Notes: generated by a model from the letters alone, not told the origin. DNA of 64,000 nucleotides from Dechloromonas denitrificans (GCF_020510685.1 NZ_CP075185.1:1860001-1924000), one strand, 5' to 3'. Shown: positions 9,209 to 18,005, numbered from the stretch's first letter. Made by a program: numbers and translations.

Positions 9209-10065
9209 ATTTTCCAGACCTCGCCGGCTTCAATGGTGATGCAGGCCGGCTCGACCGGGCAGATCATTTCGCATACGCCACAGCCGACACAGGGTTCATG
9301 GACGACGGGCGATTTGTGCTGGCTGCCATTCGGCGCCATCACGGTTTCGATCGAAATGGCCCCCTTGATCGGGCAGGCCCGCACACAGAGGTCGCATTCG
9401 GGAACGTCGTAGGGGTGCTCGCTGACCCTGATCGGCTTCCAGCGATCGACATCCATATAGCGCAGTTCGCCGGTGAAATCGGCACCCCGGGCCTGGCCTT
9501 TGAAACCCTTGCCCTGAGTGGCCAGGCAGGCTTCCGGCCGACTCAGGCGGGCCACGCCAATCCGCTCGGTCATGTTCAGCGTCGGCTCGGCATCCTTTTC
9601 CTTGGCCAGCAGGATCGGCTTGGCCTTGAGCGCGGCACCGGCCCGCACTGCCAGGAAATCCGGCTTGTGATAGGTCAGCGAGCCGGTCGGGCAGGCGAGA
9701 ATGCACTGCACCGCATCGCAGGAAAAATCGCAGGCCTGGCGGCGGGGATCGATATAGGGCGTGCCGACGCCCATGCCGTCGACCAGGTCGGCCAGCTTGA
9801 TGGCCGATACGGGGCAGACCTGGACGCACTGACCACATTTGATGCAACTGCCGAGAAAATCTTTTTCGTCGAGCGCGCCGGGTGGCCGCAGGCGCTTCTT
9901 CTTCGCATAGATCAGCGGCAGGAAACCGGAGAGTGCGGCGCCCAGGACGCCGCCGGTGAGCAGCGCGGTGCGCAGGAAACGGCGGCGGTTGGTCTGCCGT
10001 TTGGCTTTGGAAAGCGGGGGCGTCGGTCCGGCGACCGGCCCGTCGTCCTTCTCGTTCTCGCTCAT
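9205..10065 (-). CDS. nosG: NosG, NapG-like periplasmic 4x[4Fe-4S] ferredoxin
   Basis: A 286-residue Tat-exported ferredoxin. The signal has the twin-arginine motif RRRFLRT followed by a hydrophobic run. Four 4Fe-4S sites follow: CIKCGQCVQVCP, CDFSCDAVQCILACP, CDLCVRACP and CVGCGVCEMICP. This matches NapG/NosG. It should accept electrons from membrane NosH and hand them to periplasmic cytochromes that feed NosZ. The gene overlaps nosD (stop of nosD over the nosG start) and nosH by four bases each, giving one translationally coupled block. All cysteine motifs look complete. Confidence 0.92.
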   Translation of the reverse strand: MSENEKDDGPVAGPTPPLSKAKRQTNRRRFLRTALLTGGVLGAALSGFLPLIYAKKKRLRPPGALDEKDFLGSCIKCGQCVQVCPVSAIKLADLVDGMGVGTPYIDPRRQACDFSCDAVQCILACPTGSLTYHKPDFLAVRAGAALKAKPILLAKEKDAEPTLNMTERIGVARLSRPEACLATQGKGFKGQARGADFTGELRYMDVDRWKPIRVSEHPYDVPECDLCVRACPIKGAISIETVMAPNGSQHKSPVVHEPCVGCGVCEMICPVEPACITIEAGEVWKI

Positions 10066-11426
10066 GATTGCGCTACCCTCACAGGTTTGACGAAGCGTGG
10101 TTTTTCATCACGCAGAATCAGGTCGGGGGCCGAGAACGGGGCCAGGCGTTCGAGAAAGTCGAGCAGTTCCATGACCGGCGAACTACGGAAAAAGCGGGCG
10201 ACCGGCATTTCCACCCAGATCTGGTCGGTGTAGGAATACAGGCCGTGGGTCTGATCGCCGAAGCCGTCGCCGTCACGGTCGAAACCCTGGTAATCGTCCC
10301 AGTAGTTGCCTTGCCAGAAGTTCTTCGGATTATTGTTGTTGTCGCCGCGGCCGCCGTAGGTGACCTGCGTGAGATTGCCCTCGAAGACGTTGTCGACCAT
10401 GTTGTTGCCGCCGGTCTCGCTGTTGAACAGGATGCCGATGCCGTTGTAGGCCAGACGGTTGTTGCGGATCTCGATCGTGGCATCGGGCTGGAAGGGCGAG
10501 AGGTCGGAGCCGATGCCGACGCCGCAATAAATGATCTCGTTGTTTTCGATGATCGTTCCCGAGGCTTCCTTGAAGCCGATGCCCATGCCGGTGGCGCCGG
10601 TGGCGTGGGAGATCACGTTGTCGCGGACGACGCCGCCCTCGGTGTACATGAAATAGACACCGACCGCGTTGTCGTAGAACTGATTGCGCTCGACGACGTT
10701 GTCGTTGGCGAACATGAAGTGAATGGAGTAGCGGCTGCGCCGGCCGAGGTTCTCGCGAAAGACGTTGCGATGCGAATACCAGGCGACCATGTCGCGCGAA
10801 TCGATGATCTGGTTCTTTTCGACCACGTTGTCGTTGCTGTACCAGAGGCGCAGGCCGTCGCCGCGCACGCCGAGTTCGAAAGCCTTGGAGCGGATCTCGT
10901 TGCCGCGAATCAGATTGTGATTCGACTGTTTGAAATCGAGGCCGAACAGGCAGTTGTCGGCCTTGATATTCTCGATCACGTTGTTGTTGCCGCGCACGTC
11001 GAGACAGGAGTCGTCGGTGTCGTGCGAGTCGCCGGAACCGGTCAGGTGCAGTCCGCGCAGCACGGTGTTGCTGGCATTGAGGATCATTACCGTGCCCTTG
11101 TCGCCGGAATCGATGGTGACCTGCCCATTGCCTTCGATGGTCAGCGGCTTGTCGATGACCACCGGTCCGGCATAGATGCCCGGTGGCGGCTTGAGTACCG
11201 AGCCCTCGGGGGCCTGGTCGACCAGCTCCTGGAACGGCTTCAGGCCATGCACCCGCTTGTCGCGCTCATGCAGCATGAAAGTCTGCTTCGGGCGGTCGAT
11301 GCCGACCCGTGGCGCGGTGCTCAGGTCGGCATTGGAGCCGCGTTCCTGCTGCGTGTTGCCGGAGGAAAAGGCAAGGATCAGTGCCGTCGCCAGACCGACC
11401 TTGCCGAGTTTGCTCAGTGTACGCAT
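10062..11426 (-). CDS. nosD: NosD, periplasmic right-handed beta-helix protein for CuZ assembly
   Basis: A 454-residue exported protein. A Sec signal is at about 1-22. Most of the chain is made of short NosD/pectate-lyase-type beta-helix coils rich in Asn and Asp, such as VRGNNNVIENI, SNDNVVEKNQ and ANDNVVERNQFYDN. NosD is the periplasmic part of NosDFY; it receives copper from NosL and takes part in building the 4Cu:2S CuZ site. Length and repeat pattern are normal for the family. It begins six bases after the nosB stop and overlaps nosG by four bases. Confidence 0.94.
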   Translation of the reverse strand: MRTLSKLGKVGLATALILAFSSGNTQQERGSNADLSTAPRVGIDRPKQTFMLHERDKRVHGLKPFQELVDQAPEGSVLKPPPGIYAGPVVIDKPLTIEGNGQVTIDSGDKGTVMILNASNTVLRGLHLTGSGDSHDTDDSCLDVRGNNNVIENIKADNCLFGLDFKQSNHNLIRGNEIRSKAFELGVRGDGLRLWYSNDNVVEKNQIIDSRDMVAWYSHRNVFRENLGRRSRYSIHFMFANDNVVERNQFYDNAVGVYFMYTEGGVVRDNVISHATGATGMGIGFKEASGTIIENNEIIYCGVGIGSDLSPFQPDATIEIRNNRLAYNGIGILFNSETGGNNMVDNVFEGNLTQVTYGGRGDNNNNPKNFWQGNYWDDYQGFDRDGDGFGDQTHGLYSYTDQIWVEMPVARFFRSSPVMELLDFLERLAPFSAPDLILRDEKPRFVKPVRVAQS

Positions 11427-11432
11427 GGCCGC

Positions 11433-12437
11433 TTACTCGGCCTTGCCTTCACGCAGTTGCTTGCGACGGATCAGCAGGGCCAGCATCATGCAGACGAAAA
11501 TGATGACCAGCAGGCCAAAGCCCCAGTACGGATAGGAGAAGGTCGAGAACTGCGCGACCTTGCCTTCGCCGAACACCGTCGGCATGAACGGCTTGACGGT
11601 GAAGGCGCCCCACGGATGCATGTTGTGGCCGAAGAACCACAGCCAGCCGGCGTAGGTAATGACGAAAAAGACCGGCAGCAGGGCGGGGACCAGGGCGAGC
11701 AGCAACTGGAAGGGCCGTATCTTGGCGACGCCGGCAATGACAACCGCCATCACGGCGAGCAGACCGAAGATGACGACTTTCGAGATATTGCGAACGTTGT
11801 CGCCCCATACCTTGATCCGCTCCATGTCCTTGAAGAAGGTGCCGGATTCCTGCATGTAGGCCTGGACATGGCTTTCCAGGTGGCCCATGACGAATTGATC
11901 GACGATCATCCACGCCGCCACGGCGGCGAATCCCGCGCTCAAGGTTGTCAGGCGGGCTTTCTTGGTGGTCGTCACGAAGGCCAGCATCATCACTGCGAAG
12001 AAGCCGAAGAAGAACTTGGCCAGCGGCTTCTCGACCGGGGCGCCGGTAGCGATCGGATACATCCCGACGTAGTGATTGATGGTGTTCATTTCATGGACGC
12101 AATCGAGACCTTCGGCGCCCTTGTTCAGGTCTTTCTTGTCGTCGGTGATCGGGTTGTAACGTTCGTCTTCATGGGCGAGATCCTTCTGGATGATCTCGCC
12201 GGCCATTCGCGTGCCCTTGCCGGCTGCCGTGCAGCCGTTATAGACACCGTCGAAATGGAAGTGGATGCGGATGCCGTCCGGGAAGGCATCGGGCGGGTAA
12301 TTCGGAGCGGTCAGGGAAACCCACCAGATCGGCGCGAAATAGGCGGCGATCAAGGCGATCAGGGCGATCAGGCTCAAGCCACCGACGATTTTGTTCTGCT
12401 TTTCCATGTTTGCTGCTCTCTTTGTGTTCTCGTGCAT
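11433..12437 (-). CDS. nosB: NosB, membrane protein specific to clade II nos clusters
   Basis: A 334-residue membrane protein. An N-terminal membrane segment precedes a periplasmic domain of about 130 residues (it contains two Cys and several His), followed by five or so further membrane segments. It matches the NosB proteins found next to clade II nosZ genes; its exact role is unknown, but it is a hallmark of these clusters. I chose the ATG at 12437 because a GGGAGGG ribosome site lies seven bases upstream. ATG 12407 (324 residues, MEKQNK) is the main alternative and has a weaker AGAGAG site. Confidence 0.82.
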   Translation of the reverse strand: MHENTKRAANMEKQNKIVGGLSLIALIALIAAYFAPIWWVSLTAPNYPPDAFPDGIRIHFHFDGVYNGCTAAGKGTRMAGEIIQKDLAHEDERYNPITDDKKDLNKGAEGLDCVHEMNTINHYVGMYPIATGAPVEKPLAKFFFGFFAVMMLAFVTTTKKARLTTLSAGFAAVAAWMIVDQFVMGHLESHVQAYMQESGTFFKDMERIKVWGDNVRNISKVVIFGLLAVMAVVIAGVAKIRPFQLLLALVPALLPVFFVITYAGWLWFFGHNMHPWGAFTVKPFMPTVFGEGKVAQFSTFSYPYWGFGLLVIIFVCMMLALLIRRKQLREGKAE

Positions 12438-12477
12438 CTCTATCCCTCCCACTTGAATGGGGAGGTGAAGAGGGGGA

Positions 12478-12536
12478 ATGAGTTCATGCACTGATCAGCA
12501 AACTCATCCCCTCCCTGTTCCGCCTTTTCGAGGCGG
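12478..12536. promoter_or_regulatory. Two hairpins between the diheme cytochrome gene and nosB
   Basis: On the transcribed minus strand, a CCGCCT/AGGCGG stem-loop (12520-12536) follows the cytochrome stop by eight bases. A second pair, AACTCAT with ATGAGTT (12478-12507), lies further on. Neither has a U-run, so they are more likely RNA stabilisers or processing sites inside the operon than full terminators. That role is inference. Confidence 0.35.
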
Positions 12537-12544
12537 GGCAAATC

Positions 12545-13270
12545 TTACTTCTTCTTGCCGGCTTTCGGCTTGCACATGTTGCCCGGCATCACCAGGCTGG
12601 ACTGGTAGGCGGAAATCGCCACCAGTTGGTCGTTGGTGTAGGGCTTGATGATCTTGACCATGTCCGGGTTGGCGTTGCGGCGGTGACCATCGCGGATTTC
12701 AGTCATTTGGCGCAACAGATACTTGTAGTGCTGACCGGCGATCACCGGGTAGAACTTGTCCTTGACGCCTTCACCGTTCTTGCCGTGGCATTCGAGACAC
12801 TGCTTTTCATACAGTTCCTTGCCCTTGGCGACCTGCGTGGCAGCGTCGGCACCTTCGTATTTGCCATGTTCGATCGGGATGCACAGGCTTTCGATGTAGG
12901 CGGCGGCATCGGCCAGTTCCTGCGGATCGGTCAGCGTCGCGGCAAACGGGTACATCGTCGGATTGTCGCGGGTGCCGGCACGGATGTCGGCCATCTGCTT
13001 GATCAGCACGGTCGTGTGCTGGCCAGCCAGTTGCGGGAAGGTGCCGTCCGGGCGACCGGCGCCGGAGGGCAGGTGACAGGCGCCACAGACTTCATAGGCT
13101 TCTTCGCCACGCTTCTTGTCGCCCTTGAGCTTGAGGGCTTCGGATTTTTCGCCCTCGTCGGCATTCCATTTGTAGTCCTTGCTCTCGATGCCGCCATGTT
13201 TTGGCGCGGGAGGTCCGGCAAAGGCGATGCCTGCCGAGAGCAGACCGATCAGTAGTAATGATGTTTTCAT
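12545..13270 (-). CDS. Diheme c-type cytochrome (cytochrome c4-like) of the nos operon
   Basis: A 241-residue periplasmic cytochrome. The start at 13270 opens a signal peptide (MKTSLLLIGLLSAG) ending near AFAG. Two heme sites are present, CGACH and CLECH, each in a class I cytochrome domain with downstream Met ligands, giving a c4-like tandem fold. It resembles the cytochromes (NosC-type) that occur in clade II nos clusters and probably carries electrons from NosGH to NosZ. A second, single-heme cytochrome gene lies just upstream in the operon. It could also accept electrons from the bc1 complex. Confidence 0.88.
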   Translation of the reverse strand: MKTSLLLIGLLSAGIAFAGPPAPKHGGIESKDYKWNADEGEKSEALKLKGDKKRGEEAYEVCGACHLPSGAGRPDGTFPQLAGQHTTVLIKQMADIRAGTRDNPTMYPFAATLTDPQELADAAAYIESLCIPIEHGKYEGADAATQVAKGKELYEKQCLECHGKNGEGVKDKFYPVIAGQHYKYLLRQMTEIRDGHRRNANPDMVKIIKPYTNDQLVAISAYQSSLVMPGNMCKPKAGKKK

Positions 13271-13381
13271 GGGTGGTGTCCTTTGTGTGCAGGTAAAGCG
13301 GAACGCGTGAATCATTGTCGTTGGATCAATATCAGCATTCCTTGATACACGTCATACGCCTTGGTGGCAGGGCTTTTTGTC

Positions 13382-13690
13382 TTACTTGAGCTTTACGAGG
13401 TACTCGGATATCGCCTTGATTTCCTCGTCATTGACCAGATGCATGACGCCTTTCATTGCCGCGGTTTGCCCATTGTTACGGGCGCCGCTCTTGATGTCCT
13501 TCATTTGCTGTTCGGTGTAGGCAGCGTTCTGGCCGGCGATTTTCGGGTAGTTCGGCATCAGCGGCTTGTCGCCCTTCGGGCCGTGGCAGGCGTTGCAGGT
13601 CTTCTCGGCGAACAGTTTGGCGCCATCCGGAGCAGCGATTACCGGGCTGGCAACCAGCGCGGCGGCGATCAGAGACATAATGAATTTCAT
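13382..13690 (-). CDS. Small monoheme cytochrome c (cytochrome c553/c5-like)
   Basis: A 102-residue exported class I cytochrome. A Sec signal of about 19 residues ends near VIAA. The heme site CNACH is at about residues 32-36, and the axial Met is likely in the AAMKGVMHLV segment. It lies between nosZ1 and the diheme cytochrome, 84 bases after the nosZ1 stop, with no clear terminator between. A direct electron donor role to NosZ is the natural inference, since clade II clusters carry such cytochromes. Confidence 0.88.
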   Translation of the reverse strand: MKFIMSLIAAALVASPVIAAPDGAKLFAEKTCNACHGPKGDKPLMPNYPKIAGQNAAYTEQQMKDIKSGARNNGQTAAMKGVMHLVNDEEIKAISEYLVKLK

Positions 13691-13774
13691 GGTTTTTCCC
13701 TATTTTAAGAAACCGGAAGGTAGGTTAATTGCCACCCCCCGGTTCCTGCCTTAAGTCAGATCAACTTTTCGGAC

Positions 13775-16072
13775 TTACTTGACCTTCTTGGCGCCGTTCT
13801 GTTCGAGATAGGTTTTGGCACGCAGACCGATGTCGGCGGCTTTGACCTGGTATTGCCAGACTTGCTCGGCCCACAGATTGGCCTGGTCCCAGTCCTTCTT
13901 GGCGGCAGCGGCTTCGTGCTTGGTCTTGGCTTCCTTCATGCGGTTGAGCTGGTCGGTTGCATCTTCGACCATTGCCACGACATCCGGGAAGTCCTTGTAA
14001 TTCACGCTGGTGATGTAGCCGACCACGGAATCGATGACGACCTGGGTATCCACCACCTTCTTCACGGTCGCCTTATAGTCGGCTTCGGTGTAGTTGGCCT
14101 TGGCGCTTTCCTGCGTCTTGCCCGGCTTCCAGCCCTTCGGCTTGACCAGCAGGTAACCCTGCATTTCAAGGTGGAGAGCGGAACAGAACTCGGTGCAGTA
14201 GTACGGATAGACGCCTTCCTTGTCGGCCTTGAACTTGACGGTCACCGTCTTGCCCGGCTCGATGGAAGCATGGACGTTGTAGGTCGATACCGCGAAACCG
14301 TGGGTTTCGTCCTGGGCCCGTTCGAGGTTGGTCAAATGGACGGTGATTTCGTCGCCCACTTCAGCCTCGATCGTTTCCGGGGTGATGTGCGAACGGATCA
14401 GCGTACCGAAGACTTCGATCTTGTTGCCCTTCTTGTCGGTATGTTCCTCACCGGCCCGGACCGCGCCCGGATTCGGCTTGTCGGTACGGCTGTTGGTGCC
14501 GACCTTGTAACGAACGCCCGGCTTCAGCTTGGCCGCTTCGATGGCGACGACGTAGTGCGGCTCACCCAGCGGCAATGGCATGTCGTAGAGCAGTTGCATC
14601 TTGTCGTTGCTGATGTCGATCAACTGGTGGTTCTGCGGATGCAGCGGGCCAACCGGGTTGAAACGATCGATCGACAGCTTGTTCAGCGCCACCAGATAGC
14701 GCCCCTTCGGATCGGCCGAGTCACCTTCCATGGTCATCAGGTGACCGATGTTGTAATGCACGGAGATCTTGTCGAGCACCTTGCCGTCACAGTGATTCCA
14801 TTTGACGACTTGCGAATCGACATAGAGCGAGGTGTAGGCGATACAGGGCTTGCTGTCGTACTGGGTGTGCAGCGGGCCGAGGCCGAGCTGGACCTGGGTA
14901 TGCAGCGCATCCTTCATGCCGATCACCGGAATGCCGTACGGATCCTTGGATTCGAACTTGTTGGCCTTGATCGCGGCCTGGATCTTCTCGAAGGAATAGA
15001 CGGAAACGTGGGTATCGAGCTTGCCGGCGACGGTCAGGAACTTGCCGTCCGGAGTGACGTCGACGCCGTGCGGCGACTTCGGTTCCGGAATCAGGAAGAG
15101 GATGCCTTCCTTGATCGCGGTTTCCATCATCAGCACATTGTGGCCGTTGATCTTCTTGGCCTTGCCGGCGGCGACCAGTTCGGCCGCCTTCTTCCAGTTG
15201 ATCACGTGCAGATAGTCGGTGTCCTTGGCGGAGCAACCGGCTTCATACGGCGGACGACCCTTCTCGATGCCGCCGACGTAACGCTCGGAACAGAAGGAGT
15301 TGGTGAACGACCAGCCATCGGACGGGCCTTTACCGGCATCCGACAGATCCTGCGAGTAAGGCGGCAGTTCGAGCGAGAAGGAATTCTTCACGTCGATGCG
15401 GCCTTCCTTGCGGTCGAACTTCCAGTAGGTGATGCCGCCGCGATACTTCTCGTTGAACTCTTCGAGCGGGAAGAACTTCTTGTTCTCGAGCGGCGAAGCG
15501 TACTGGGCGGCTTCGATGATGTAGTCGGTGTTCGGGGTAACGAAAGCGCCACCATGCTCGGACTTGAAGATCGGATTGACCACGATCTGCTTGGTCTCGA
15601 AGTCGCGCAGGTCGATCACGGCGAGGCGCGGATTGGCCTTGTCGTTGATGAACAGGAACTGACCGTCGTACTTGCCCTGGGTTTCCGAGATTGCCGGGTG
15701 GTGCGTATCGCCCCAGTTGATTTCCTTGCCGTCGATATTGCCCTGGCGCAGCACGGCCTTCGATTCTTCATCGAAGCCATAACCCTGCCACGGTTCCGGC
15801 GTGAAGACGCCGATGTACTTGAGGATGCGCATCGACGGAATGCCGTAGACGATGACCTGGCCGGACTGGCCGCCCGAGCTGAAGGCGACGAAATCGTCGC
15901 GCTTGCCGGTCGGGACGTAGGTCTTCGAGGCCGCCAGCAGATCCTGCTGACTCAGGCCGCGACGCTTCATCACGTCCTGCAGCGATTCGGCTGCCCACGC
16001 CGACGTGGCTGCGCCGAAGCCGATCCCCGCCGCAACCGCCAGCAGAGTCGATTTGACTGCAAATTTTTTCAT
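13775..16072 (-). CDS. nosZ: Nitrous oxide reductase NosZ, clade II (copy 1, head of the nos operon)
   Basis: A 765-residue N2O reductase that reduces N2O to N2 in the periplasm. ATG 16072 follows GGGAGAG with good spacing; a start five codons earlier would place that site inside the gene. The N-terminus (MKKFAVKSTLLAVAAG) is a Sec signal without twin arginine, the mark of clade II. A seven-bladed propeller with the CuZ histidines (for example WGDTHHP, SPHGVDV) is followed by a cupredoxin domain with the CuA motif C626-TEF-C630-SAL-H634-LE-M637. No C-terminal cytochrome domain is present. It heads the operon with cytochromes and nosBDGHFLY. The protein is apparently identical to that of the second copy at 20818-23115. 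Confidence 0.97.
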   Translation of the reverse strand: MKKFAVKSTLLAVAAGIGFGAATSAWAAESLQDVMKRRGLSQQDLLAASKTYVPTGKRDDFVAFSSGGQSGQVIVYGIPSMRILKYIGVFTPEPWQGYGFDEESKAVLRQGNIDGKEINWGDTHHPAISETQGKYDGQFLFINDKANPRLAVIDLRDFETKQIVVNPIFKSEHGGAFVTPNTDYIIEAAQYASPLENKKFFPLEEFNEKYRGGITYWKFDRKEGRIDVKNSFSLELPPYSQDLSDAGKGPSDGWSFTNSFCSERYVGGIEKGRPPYEAGCSAKDTDYLHVINWKKAAELVAAGKAKKINGHNVLMMETAIKEGILFLIPEPKSPHGVDVTPDGKFLTVAGKLDTHVSVYSFEKIQAAIKANKFESKDPYGIPVIGMKDALHTQVQLGLGPLHTQYDSKPCIAYTSLYVDSQVVKWNHCDGKVLDKISVHYNIGHLMTMEGDSADPKGRYLVALNKLSIDRFNPVGPLHPQNHQLIDISNDKMQLLYDMPLPLGEPHYVVAIEAAKLKPGVRYKVGTNSRTDKPNPGAVRAGEEHTDKKGNKIEVFGTLIRSHITPETIEAEVGDEITVHLTNLERAQDETHGFAVSTYNVHASIEPGKTVTVKFKADKEGVYPYYCTEFCSALHLEMQGYLLVKPKGWKPGKTQESAKANYTEADYKATVKKVVDTQVVIDSVVGYITSVNYKDFPDVVAMVEDATDQLNRMKEAKTKHEAAAAKKDWDQANLWAEQVWQYQVKAADIGLRAKTYLEQNGAKKVK

Positions 16073-16123
16073 TTGAATCTCTCCCATGAATCGAGAAGTT
16101 GAACTTCCTACCCCTATTGCCGC
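13782..16123. repeat. 2.34-kb direct repeat, copy 1 (nosZ1 plus 51 bases upstream)
   Basis: This block matches 20825-23166 at a fixed offset of 7043 bases. The first difference at the 3' end of the gene is base 13781 (G) against 20824 (C), a silent change in the Val codon before the last Lys. Identity runs through the start codon and 51 bases upstream; it breaks at 16124, then resumes for about 19 bases (CTGCGGCAATTTGTCGCAC). I compared the proteins and the shadow-frame translations and found no differences, but did not align every base. Confidence 0.9.
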
Positions 16124-16196
16124 CGGGAAAATATTCCTGCGGCAATTTGTCGCACTGGTCGAAGTATGGGTGCAGAGAGATAAATAAGTAAGCGGA

Positions 16197-16230
16197 AATA
16201 TACTGATTTTTGGGGTAGGAAAATTCCTAC
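16197..16230 (-). promoter_or_regulatory. nosZ: Candidate nosZ1 promoter with a 16-bp perfect palindrome
   Basis: Upstream of nosZ1, outside the repeated block, the plus strand carries the perfect inverted repeat GTAGGAAAATTCCTAC at 16215-16230. A TATATT -10-like hexamer lies on the minus strand at 16202-16197; the -35 position would then fall inside the palindrome. No FNR-like box is seen. The palindrome suits a dimeric regulator, and the NarL-type regulator is encoded immediately upstream. Function is inferred. Confidence 0.4.
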
Positions 16231-16240
16231 AACATGGCGC

Positions 16241-16897
16241 TTAATCGGGTTGTTCGTCCTCCCCATGGACCAGCTTGTGCCGGATCGCGTAATGGATCAA
16301 TTCGCCGGAATTGGCCAGCCCCATTTTTTCCTGGATCCGGGTTTTGTGGGTACTGACGGTCTTGACGCTCAGATTCAGCGCGTGGCCGATTTCGGTGACG
16401 CCTTCGCCGCGGGCCAGTAACAGAAAAACTTGGTACTCGCGGTCGGACAGGCGGGTATGCGGCAAGCCGCTGCTCTTGCCGGTCAAGGCTTCCATCGCCA
16501 GCTTTTCAGCGACCGCCTGATTGATGAACAGCCCCCCCCCGGCGACCTTGCGGATCGCTTGCACCAGCTGGGTTTCCGCATTGTCCTTGCAGAGGTAGCC
16601 GGAGGCGCCGGCCTTGAGGGCGCGGACGGCGAAGATGTCCTCCTTGTGCATGCTGAGGATCAGAATGGGCAGTTTCGGAAATTCGCTCTTGATCTGCTTG
16701 ATCAGCTCGATCCCGCTCTTGCCTGGCATCGACAGGTCGAGAAGTAGCACGTCCCAACTCCCGGAACGGACCAGGGCGAGCGCTTCGTTGCCGTCGCAGG
16801 CTTCGCCGGCCACCTCGATGTCGCCACTGTCCTGCAGGATGTGTTTCAGCCCGGCCCGGAGAATGTCATGGTCGTCTGCAATCAATATCCGGATCAT
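16241..16897 (-). CDS. NarL/FixJ-type response regulator
   Basis: A 218-residue regulator. The receiver has the acidic pair D8/D9 and phospho-acceptor D54 in LLLDLSMPGKSG. The C-terminal LuxR-type helix-turn-helix spans about 150-212 (LSDREYQVFLLLARG, then VKTVSTHKTRIQEKM). The start at 16897 overlaps the stop of the REC-kinase gene (ATGA); a longer frame to 17053 runs into that gene. It is the last gene of a three-gene phosphorelay and ends 168 bases before the nosZ1 start, so nosZ genes are likely targets. TACCCCT, which fits the NarL heptamer TACYYMT, occurs upstream of both nosZ starts (16109-16115, 23152-23158). Target assignment is inference. Confidence 0.92.
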   Translation of the reverse strand: MIRILIADDHDILRAGLKHILQDSGDIEVAGEACDGNEALALVRSGSWDVLLLDLSMPGKSGIELIKQIKSEFPKLPILILSMHKEDIFAVRALKAGASGYLCKDNAETQLVQAIRKVAGGGLFINQAVAEKLAMEALTGKSSGLPHTRLSDREYQVFLLLARGEGVTEIGHALNLSVKTVSTHKTRIQEKMGLANSGELIHYAIRHKLVHGEDEQPD

Positions 16898-18003
16898 TGC
16901 TTTCTCTCGCGGTCTTTGGGGAAATGGGCCTCGATGCGCGTGCCTTGCCCCGGTTGGCTGATGATTTCGATAGTCCCGCCCAGTATTTTGACTCTTTCCT
17001 GCATGCCGAGCAGTCCAAAGGTTTTCTTGTGGCCGGTCGTGTCGAAGCCGCAACCGTCATCGTCGACGCATAGCCGGATTTCGTCTTCGCCATCGTCGAT
17101 CTGGACGTTCGCCCGCCCGGCGGCGGCGTGCCGCGCGACGTTGGTCAAGGATTCCTGGACTACCCGAAAAATCGCCGTGGCCAGCGGTTCGCCGATGTCG
17201 AATTCCTCGCGGTTCATGGCAAGCGTACAGGCGATGCCGGTGCGCTCCTGGTATTGACTGACATGGTGTTCAATGGCCGCGGCCAGGCCGAGCACATCGA
17301 GCATGCCCGGGCGGAGTCCTTCGGAAATCCGGCGCACTGCGTTGATTGTCCGTTCCACCAGACTGTAGGCCGCTTCCCCTCGCTCGGCCACCGACGGTCC
17401 GAGTTGGCCGGCCTTGTCCTTCAGCCAGCCGATGTCGATGCGCAACGCGGTGAGTGCCTGGCCAAGCTCATCGTGCAATTCGCGGGCGATGCCCGCCCGT
17501 TCCTCTTCCCGGACGGTTTGTAGAAAACCGGCCAGTTCCTGCAGCCGGCTTTGCGACTCGTGAAGGCTGGCTTGCGCTGCGAGCAGTTGGGCCGTCCGCT
17601 CCGCGACGCGTTCTTCGAGGCGCGATTGCAGCTGGCGCAGTTCGACATGGGTACGTACCCGGGCCAGCACTTCTTCCGGTTGATAGGGTTTGGCGATGTA
17701 GTCGACTGCTCCCAGCTCGAAGCCCTTCAGCTTGTCGCCGGCTTCGCGCAGCGCCGAGAGGAAGATGACCGGAATGTCATGGGTCCGCGGGTCGTCCTTC
17801 AGCCGTCGACAGACTTCGTAGCCATCGATCCCGGGCATGCGGACATCGAGCAGTATCAGATCGGGCGGGCTGGCCTGGGCCGAGCGCAAGGCCATCCGTC
17901 CTTCCAGCGCCGGGCGCACCGTGTAGCCGGCGTGGGCCAACAACTGGGAGAGCAGTTCGAGGGAAGCCGGCGTGTCTTCGACGACCAGTATTTCGGCATT
18001 CAT
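16894..18003 (-). CDS. Soluble REC-HisKA_3 histidine kinase (NarX-like catalytic core)
   Basis: A 369-residue cytoplasmic protein with inverted order: an N-terminal receiver (residues 3-120, acceptor D53 in LILLDVRMPGIDG), a coiled coil at about 125-160, then HisKA_3 with H177 in ARELHDELGQAL and a HATPase at about 280-365 (VDDDGCGFD, FGLLGMQERV). The NarX-type core fits the NarL-type regulator encoded next, with a four-base gene overlap. The receiver could be phosphorylated by the upstream hybrid kinase, whose gene ends two bases before. A longer frame to 18192 overlaps that gene and is rejected. Absence of membrane segments means the input must come through the receiver or a cytoplasmic signal. 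Confidence 0.9.
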   Translation of the reverse strand: MNAEILVVEDTPASLELLSQLLAHAGYTVRPALEGRMALRSAQASPPDLILLDVRMPGIDGYEVCRRLKDDPRTHDIPVIFLSALREAGDKLKGFELGAVDYIAKPYQPEEVLARVRTHVELRQLQSRLEERVAERTAQLLAAQASLHESQSRLQELAGFLQTVREEERAGIARELHDELGQALTALRIDIGWLKDKAGQLGPSVAERGEAAYSLVERTINAVRRISEGLRPGMLDVLGLAAAIEHHVSQYQERTGIACTLAMNREEFDIGEPLATAIFRVVQESLTNVARHAAAGRANVQIDDGEDEIRLCVDDDGCGFDTTGHKKTFGLLGMQERVKILGGTIEIISQPGQGTRIEAHFPKDRERKQ

Positions 18004-18005
18004 GT

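Noticed and set aside
10068..12494. 808-codon plus-strand frame over nosD and nosB
   Set aside because: It covers two real genes on the other strand, is dominated by V/D/A composition typical of antisense frames, and shows no family motif.
16073..16087. NosZ start five codons earlier (MGEIQ)
   Set aside because: The GGGAGAG ribosome site for the inner ATG lies in these codons, and the signal peptide is proper from the inner ATG.
13853..16102. Long plus-strand reading frame of 749 codons opposite nosZ1 (and its twin opposite nosZ2)
   Set aside because: It is an antisense shadow produced by GC-rich codon use; it has no ribosome site or recognisable domain, and the minus strand encodes an unmistakable NosZ.
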